Assembly (NCBI GenBank): GCA_012798055.1
Contig: JAAZOA010000045.1
Coordinates: forward strand, 1 to 8,795
Length of the DNA stretch: 8,795 nt
Direction: 5' to 3'
Source of the DNA: Syntrophomonadaceae bacterium
GTDB taxonomy: Bacteria > Bacillota > Syntrophomonadia > Syntrophomonadales > Syntrophomonadaceae
Below are positions 5,557-8,795 of the stretch, piece by piece. The notes beneath the pieces were generated by a model. The model worked only from the letters and a program-made list of their open reading frames with translations, ran no database searches and was not told where the DNA came from. Made by a program: the position numbers and the translations under genes. Position 1 is the first letter of the stretch. Every line of letters starts with the position of its first letter.

Positions 5557-6687
5557 CTATTCTTCCATCATGGCGCGTATCTCAGCGGCCATAAAGCGGC
5601 GAGTCAGATCGATTCCGCCAATACCCATCACCCGGTTTTTAACCGTGATGTCGTTACGCCGGCCAAAGAGAGCGCTCTTAAGCTCAGCAGCCAAAATTCC
5701 CCCGGGATGACCGAAGTTGTAATTGCGATCTAAAACCATAACCTGAGCATTCTGTGGAAGTGCCTGGATAATATCCTCAGATGGGAAGGGCAGATACAGG
5801 CGCGGCCTTAGTAAACCGGCCCTGATGCCCTGCTCGAGAAGGATATCGACCGAGAGTCGCAATTCAGCTGCCATGCTGTTGACGGCAAAGGCTACAACTT
5901 CGGCGTCTTCCAGGCGATATGTGTCGATGGTATCTCCATCCCACATGCCCGTGATTTCCTTGTATTCTTGCGCCGCCTCTTTCACCAGCGGGACGGACGC
6001 CATTATATCATCCGAAAGCATCTGACGGAAGGGTGCGTATTCAGATGCCACGGTCACATTGCTGAAGGATGACGGATGAGCCGGATCGAGGCGCCATCCC
6101 GGTTCGTGCGGAGGCAGGAAACGGTCGATATCCTCCTGGGGTGGGAGGGTGAGAGGCATCAGGCAATGGGAGATGGCAAAGCCGTCGAAGTTGACCATCA
6201 CCGGGAGGTTGATCTGTTCAGCTACCCGGAAGGCCTGCAGTATAGTGTTGAAAACTTCCTGGTTGGAGGAACAATGATATTGGATCCAGCCGGTATCACG
6301 CTGGGCCATTGAGTCCTGATGATCAGCCCACAGGGTCCAGGGAGCAAAAATACCACGGTTGACGTTGCACATCACCACCGGCAGACGTCCCCCGGAAGCC
6401 ATATGCAAAACTTCATGCATATACAGCAGGCCGTTAGCAGAGGTGGCGGTGAAAACTCGGGCACCTGCTGCGGATGCAGCCACCGCGGCAGCCAGAACGC
6501 TGTGCTCGCCCTCCACCGGAATGAAACGGGCATTCAGCTCGCCGTTTTCGACCATGGCGGCTACCGCTTCCATAATGCTGGTCTGGGGAGTGATGGGGTA
6601 GCCGGGAACCACGTCCACCCGGGCACTTTTTACGGCTAGCGCGGCGGCATTATTGCCGGTAGCCATTATAACTTGCGCTGCTTTCAT
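5557..6687 (-). CDS. porA: 2-oxoacid:ferredoxin oxidoreductase (pyruvate synthase type), alpha subunit
   Basis: A 376-aa subunit with the pyrimidine-binding TPP domain (PFOR domain I, about residues 10-230) and the transketolase C-terminal-like domain II (about 255-350). Motifs are GYPITPQTSIMEAV (29-42), VEGEHS (58-63) near the site of the catalytic Glu, NVNR (108-111), whose Arg lines up with the substrate-carboxylate Arg of PFOR, and ADHQDSMAQRDTGWIQ (121-136), typical of PorA. It dimerises with PorB to build the active site. The frame opens further upstream to 6747, but the real start is ATG 6687: it has GGAGG 9 nt upstream, lies 4 nt after the porD stop and gives the normal MKAAQVI-type start. 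The ribosome-binding site is inside the porD coding end, so translation of the two is probably coupled. Confidence 0.92.
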   Translation of the reverse strand: MKAAQVIMATGNNAAALAVKSARVDVVPGYPITPQTSIMEAVAAMVENGELNARFIPVEGEHSVLAAAVAASAAGARVFTATSANGLLYMHEVLHMASGGRLPVVMCNVNRGIFAPWTLWADHQDSMAQRDTGWIQYHCSSNQEVFNTILQAFRVAEQINLPVMVNFDGFAISHCLMPLTLPPQEDIDRFLPPHEPGWRLDPAHPSSFSNVTVASEYAPFRQMLSDDIMASVPLVKEAAQEYKEITGMWDGDTIDTYRLEDAEVVAFAVNSMAAELRLSVDILLEQGIRAGLLRPRLYLPFPSEDIIQALPQNAQVMVLDRNYNFGHPGGILAAELKSALFGRRNDITVKNRVMGIGGIDLTRRFMAAEIRAMMEE

Positions 6688-6691
6688 GCGG

Positions 6692-6949
6692 CTATTCCTC
6701 CATTTCCATGCTGATCGCTCCGGTGGGGCATTCTGCAGCGCATACACCGCAACCTTTGCAATAGCGGTAATCGATGGTTATTTCTTTGCGGTCAATGACT
6801 GCTTCCGGACAAAATGCCCAGCAAAACTGGCATTTGGTGCACTTCTCGGTGTCAACCACCGGTCGATGTGTTCGCCATGATCCAGTGTCACCACCAGCTC
6901 CCTTCATCGGCCAGGAAATAGGCTGGTAAGCTTTCGTAACTGATTTCAT
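6692..6949 (-). CDS. porD: 2-oxoacid:ferredoxin oxidoreductase, delta subunit (2x[4Fe-4S] ferredoxin)
   Basis: An 85-aa bacterial-type ferredoxin subunit. Two complete cluster motifs are present: C37-C40-C43-C47-P48 (CxxCxxCxxxCP) and C64-C67-C70-C74-P75. The N-terminal lead TGSWRTHRPVVD (22-33) is the usual PorD leader that docks on the other subunits. It passes electrons from the PorB cluster to external ferredoxin. It sits 38 nt after porG and 4 nt before porA. ATG 6949 has AAAGGAATGGA upstream, a 12-bp initiation block that is repeated before porB. Confidence 0.95.
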   Translation of the reverse strand: MKSVTKAYQPISWPMKGAGGDTGSWRTHRPVVDTEKCTKCQFCWAFCPEAVIDRKEITIDYRYCKGCGVCAAECPTGAISMEMEE

Positions 6950-6987
6950 CTATTCCATTCCTTTCACTAATCCATAAATGCAGAACG

Positions 6988-7530
6988 CTATTCGCTAATC
7001 TGGATTACAGTGTTATAAGCCTTGCCTGCGGCGCCCAAATTGCGCTCCCCGCTTGCCCCCGGCCACTTGTTCATAATGGTTTGTTCCATGACATGCTGTG
7101 GGATGTTTAAAACCCGGCACACTGCGCCAAACAAAGGTATATTGATATTGGGTCCGTCAGCCGAAAATAATTCGGCTTCACGGGCGATAGCTTCTGCATC
7201 TACCTGCCAGGTTGGGTGTGCCGCTACGGCCATGGCGTAAGGAGCATTGATTATAACAGTACCATGCTTGGTGATTCCCTCTCTAACCGCCGCTTCAGTG
7301 AGTTTTTCGCTCATAACCACTAAATAGTCGGGCAGTTCGCACTGACTGTGGGCATGAATAGTGGTGGGGGCCATGCGCACTGCAGCCCGCACCGGCGCTC
7401 CGCGGCGTTCCACCCCGAAAAAAGGCAGGGCCTGTCCTTGCTCACCGTTTTCAAGCGCGGCTTGCGCCAACAAGTGAGCCAGGGTGACCGAGCCCTGACC
7501 ACCAAAGCCGTTGATTCTTAGTTCTAACAT
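6988..7530 (-). CDS. porG: 2-oxoacid:ferredoxin oxidoreductase, gamma subunit
   Basis: A 180-aa subunit corresponding to PFOR domain III (POR/KOR gamma, about residues 10-175). It begins MLELRINGFGGQG, with the glycine-rich GFGGQG at 8-13, followed by PFFGVERRGAPV (36-47), both signatures of the family. This subunit takes part in CoA binding and in holding the complex together. An upstream in-frame ATG at 7569 adds 13 residues, but ATG 7530 is preceded at 6 nt by GGAGG and gives the standard N-terminus. It is the first gene of the gamma-delta-alpha-beta operon and lies behind a leader of about 150 nt with a promoter near 7690-7719 and a palindromic operator at 7664-7674. Confidence 0.92.
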   Translation of the reverse strand: MLELRINGFGGQGSVTLAHLLAQAALENGEQGQALPFFGVERRGAPVRAAVRMAPTTIHAHSQCELPDYLVVMSEKLTEAAVREGITKHGTVIINAPYAMAVAAHPTWQVDAEAIAREAELFSADGPNINIPLFGAVCRVLNIPQHVMEQTIMNKWPGASGERNLGAAGKAYNTVIQISE

Positions 7531-7592
7531 ATTGTTCCTCCAATCTCCTATAGTGTTGCCAGAGGTCATGCTATCCCGCAGCCCGCCACAGA

Positions 7593-7659
7593 TCGGGTTT
7601 GTCCTTCCCTATACCCGAAATCCTGACAGCATGCCCGAGCCCTCCGACCGTCTGCTGTC
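7593..7659 (-). other. Structured 5' leader of the por transcript
   Basis: The por mRNA is predicted to start near 7683, giving an untranslated leader of about 150 nt. Two inverted repeats lie in it: GACAGCA/TGCTGTC arms at 7625-7631 and 7653-7659 (7 bp, 21-nt loop), and TCGGGT/ACCCGA arms at 7593-7598 and 7613-7618 (6 bp, 14-nt loop). I see no T-box, TPP riboswitch or other known consensus, and no U-tract after either hairpin. The structure may be mRNA-stabilising or simply fortuitous. Confidence 0.35.
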
Positions 7660-7663
7660 CTGA

Positions 7664-7674
7664 TGGTCAGACCA
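7664..7674. promoter_or_regulatory. FadR/GntR-type operator of the por operon
   Basis: TGGTCAGACCA is a perfect palindrome around its central base and has the TGGT-N3-ACCA form bound by FadR-subfamily GntR proteins such as E. coli FadR and PdhR. On the minus strand the left flank extends it to ATTGGT. It lies about 10-20 bp downstream of the predicted por start point, where a bound repressor would block transcription. The gntR gene lies at the end of the same gene group. Binding is inferred. Confidence 0.65.
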
Positions 7675-7689
7675 ATCATATTAGTAGAC

Positions 7690-7719
7690 ATTATATTACA
7701 TATACCGGGCATATTTCCA
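7690..7719 (-). promoter_or_regulatory. Promoter of the por operon
   Basis: On the minus strand a perfect TATAAT (7690-7695) is preceded at 18 nt by TGGAAA (7714-7719; 4 of 6 to TTGACA). The predicted start is near 7683, directly before the palindromic operator. Confidence 0.55.
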
Positions 7720-7787
7720 GCAGAAATTATGAAAATTGCCCCTGGTTTTCGCCGGCAGCACCGGGCTGGTGTTAATAAATGGGATTA

Positions 7788-7796
7788 TGATAGAAT
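7788..7796 (+). promoter_or_regulatory. Candidate extended -10 promoter of yedF
   Basis: TGATAGAAT (TG-N-TAGAAT) at 7788-7796 with no clear -35. The start near 7803 leaves a short leader containing AGGGGAG (7814-7820). It lies in the roughly 300-bp divergent region shared with the por operon, about 90 bp from the por -10 box. The rest of that region (7697-7787) holds only weak GC-rich self-complementarity around 7751-7772. Confidence 0.4.
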
Positions 7797-7832
7797 GAAC
7801 CTGAAAGTAGTGCAGGGGAGATGAAAGATGTT

Positions 7833-8411
7833 ATGAGACATACAATTGATGCTCGCGGACTTGCCTGTCCCCAGCCCGAAATGATGACGGAAAATCTGCT
7901 CGCCCTTCCTGGTATTACCCGGGTTTTGGCGATTGTTGCCGACCCGGCAGCCCTGGAAGGCATTCAGCGCCTGGTTGAAGCTAAGCGGATGGGTAGTTCG
8001 GTGGAAGAACAGGAAGGCACATTCTATATAGACATTGTCAAAGAAACCGTGCGGGTACAAAAGGAAAATGTGCAAGGCCGCACGGTAATACTAATTAAAA
8101 GCAATATCCTGGGAGACGGAAACGATACTCTGGGTTCCGTTCTCATGCAAAGCTTCGTATTTACTCTCACCCGGTTGGACGGTGAGCTGAAAAGCCTTCT
8201 GTTTCTAAACGGCGGGGTCCTGCTGACTACAGCGGGATCCCAGCTAATCAACTGTTTGAAACAGCTTGAATGCAACGGGGTAGATATCGTGTCCTGCGGG
8301 ACATGTCTGGAATACTACGGCCTGCTCGACAGGCTGGAAGTAGGCCGGGTGGGAAATATGTATGCCATGGTCGAGGCAATGATGCAGTCTAGCAAAGTCA
8401 TCGTATTATAA
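7833..8411 (+). CDS. yedF: Sulfurtransferase-like selenium metabolism protein YedF (TusA-like plus DsrE-like domains)
   Basis: A 192-aa protein with two small domains. The N-terminal TusA/SirA domain (about residues 1-72) has DARGLACPQP with the family CPxP at 12-15, whose Cys carries persulfide in TusA. The C-terminal DsrE-like domain (about 80-192) has LLFLNGGVLLTTAGS and SCGTCLEYYGL, with C155 and C158 as a possible redox or sulfur/selenium-relay pair. This two-domain architecture is the YedF family, which is found mainly in genomes with selenophosphate synthetase SelD; a role in handling selenium for selenoproteins or selenium hydroxylases is proposed, not proven. No sel gene is in the window. 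ATG 7821 directly abuts AGGGGAG (no spacing), so ATG 7833 (12 nt spacing, MRHTIDARGL) is preferred. It is divergent from the por operon and followed by acpS. Confidence 0.85.
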   Translation: MRHTIDARGLACPQPEMMTENLLALPGITRVLAIVADPAALEGIQRLVEAKRMGSSVEEQEGTFYIDIVKETVRVQKENVQGRTVILIKSNILGDGNDTLGSVLMQSFVFTLTRLDGELKSLLFLNGGVLLTTAGSQLINCLKQLECNGVDIVSCGTCLEYYGLLDRLEVGRVGNMYAMVEAMMQSSKVIVL

Positions 8412-8413
8412 TG

Positions 8414-8470
8414 CAACAGCTGATTTTAGACCGGAGCATCTGAAGATCTCCGGCAGATTGAATTCTGTTG
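8414..8470 (+). repeat. Nested hairpin between yedF and acpS
   Basis: Inner stem CCGGAG/CTCCGG (8431-8436 with 8448-8453) continues through a one-base bulge into ATC/GAT with a TGAA loop. Outer arms CAACAG (8414-8419) and CTGTTG (8465-8470) enclose it; the outer arm ends on the first base of the acpS ribosome-binding site. No T-tract follows, so this is not a standard terminator and acpS is probably read from yedF. Confidence 0.45.
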
Positions 8471-8475
8471 GGAGG
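8470..8475 (+). promoter_or_regulatory. Ribosome-binding site of acpS
   Basis: GGGAGG lies 9 nt before the TTG at 8485-8487. No ATG or GTG in this frame lies between it and the conserved IGIDIVDI start of the protein, so it supports a TTG start. Confidence 0.6.
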
Positions 8476-8484
8476 CAGGCTGGT

Positions 8485-8795
8485 TTGTCATATCAGGATA
8501 GCAGGTTGATTGGTATAGACATCGTGGATATTGACCGGCTCCGCAAAGCAGTAGCCAGGACTCCTCGTTTGTTGCACCGGGTTTTTACCGAGCGGGAAAT
8601 TGATTATTGTTTCCGGAAAAAGGACCCTTTCCCCTCTCTGGCAGCCCGCTTCGCAGCCCGGGAAGCCTTGCGCAAGCTGGATCAGGTCTTTATCGCTGGA
8701 ATTCGTTTTCATGATACCGAGGTGATTGTCGACACAGAAGGCCGGCCGGGTTGGGCTCTGCATGGCAATGCCCTGGAAAAATCAAGGGCTGCCGG
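8485..8795 (+). CDS. acpS: Holo-[acyl-carrier-protein] synthase, N-terminal part (cut by window edge)
   Basis: The frame is open from TTG 8485 to the window end (103 codons). It transfers 4'-phosphopantetheine from CoA to the Ser of acyl carrier protein. Signatures: LIGIDIVDIDR (8-18) with D12, equivalent to the Mg-binding Asp at the start of AcpS; VFTEREIDYC (33-42); ARFAAREALRK (54-64) with E60, the second Mg ligand (the usual AAKEA Lys is Arg here); and GRPGWALHGNA near the visible end, where the family has GRPxVxLxGxA. AcpS proteins are about 120-130 aa, so roughly 20 residues are missing. The TTG start has GGGAGG 9 nt upstream; a TTG at 8506 (AGGA 7 nt upstream) would give the more usual short N-terminus and is the alternative. 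In Firmicutes acpS is often followed by the NAD(P)HX epimerase/dehydratase gene, which may lie next. Confidence 0.88.
   Translation, partial: MSYQDSRLIGIDIVDIDRLRKAVARTPRLLHRVFTEREIDYCFRKKDPFPSLAARFAAREALRKLDQVFIAGIRFHDTEVIVDTEGRPGWALHGNALEKSRAA

Noticed and set aside
6319..6639. Plus-strand frame of 106 codons inside porA
   Set aside because: It is a shadow of porA, with no ribosome-binding site and no domain.
6688..6747. N-terminal extension of porA by 20 residues
   Set aside because: It is porD read in another frame. GGAGG lies 9 nt before ATG 6687, which gives the normal family start.
7531..7569. Extension of porG to ATG 7569
   Set aside because: The ribosome-binding site of ATG 7530 lies within it, and the extra residues are not part of the family.
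7531..7683. TPP riboswitch or T-box before the TPP-dependent enzyme operon
   Set aside because: I could not find the conserved TPP-riboswitch core or a T-box sequence with a terminator in the leader.
8488..8763. Minus-strand 91-codon frame at the right edge
   Set aside because: It is antisense to acpS, whose motifs (IGIDIVDI, RFAAREA) are clear on the + strand.

Overview
The window looks like a chromosomal segment of an anaerobic, low-to-mid GC bacterium of the Firmicutes, most likely Clostridia (Peptococcaceae or Syntrophomonas-like). This is an inference. It rests on a four-subunit ferredoxin-linked 2-oxoacid oxidoreductase, a KtrA-type potassium channel subunit, a YedF selenium-associated protein, purine-rich Shine-Dalgarno sites including GGAGG, and sigma-A-like promoters. 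There is no insertion sequence, CRISPR array, tRNA or rRNA. All ten genes belong to recognised families and two run off the window edges.

Left part (1-2795): the end of a DEAD-box RNA helicase (DbpA-type RNA-binding tail, + strand) converges on a minus-strand group across a strong 14-bp hairpin. The minus-strand group, read right to left, is a DedA-family membrane protein, a TVP38/TMEM64-family membrane protein and KtrA. Each has its own plausible promoter. The DedA promoter (TTGACA-17-AATAAT) is the best in the window.

Middle (2796-7530): a ketopantoate-reductase-like gene on + overlaps tail-to-tail by 23 bp with a FadR-type GntR regulator on -. Upstream of the regulator on the same strand is a complete porG-porD-porA-porB operon. 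It encodes the gamma, delta (2x[4Fe-4S] ferredoxin), alpha and beta subunits of a pyruvate- or 2-oxoacid:ferredoxin oxidoreductase. The enzyme would decarboxylate a 2-oxoacid with TPP, form the acyl-CoA and reduce ferredoxin (or run in reverse). The substrate cannot be fixed from sequence.

The most informative signal is non-coding. An 11-bp palindrome TGGTCAGACCA lies at about +10 to +20 relative to the predicted start of the por transcript, just downstream of a perfect TATAAT box. It has the TGGT-N3-ACCA form recognised by FadR/PdhR-type GntR proteins, and a protein of that family is encoded at the end of the same gene group. A local feedback circuit (2-oxoacid or derivative -> GntR -> por) is therefore a specific, testable hypothesis.

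Right part (7531-8795): a roughly 300-bp divergent intergenic region holds the por promoter, operator and a long leader, and the yedF promoter. Then come yedF (TusA-like plus DsrE-like domains, linked to selenium metabolism) and a TTG-started, truncated acpS (holo-ACP synthase).

Several starts are best moved inward because of ribosome-binding sites: gntR to GTG 4422, porA to 6687, porG to 7530, tvp38 to 1961 and ktrA to 1158. I found no wholly new system. The novelty, if any, is the regulatory wiring of por-gntR-panE.
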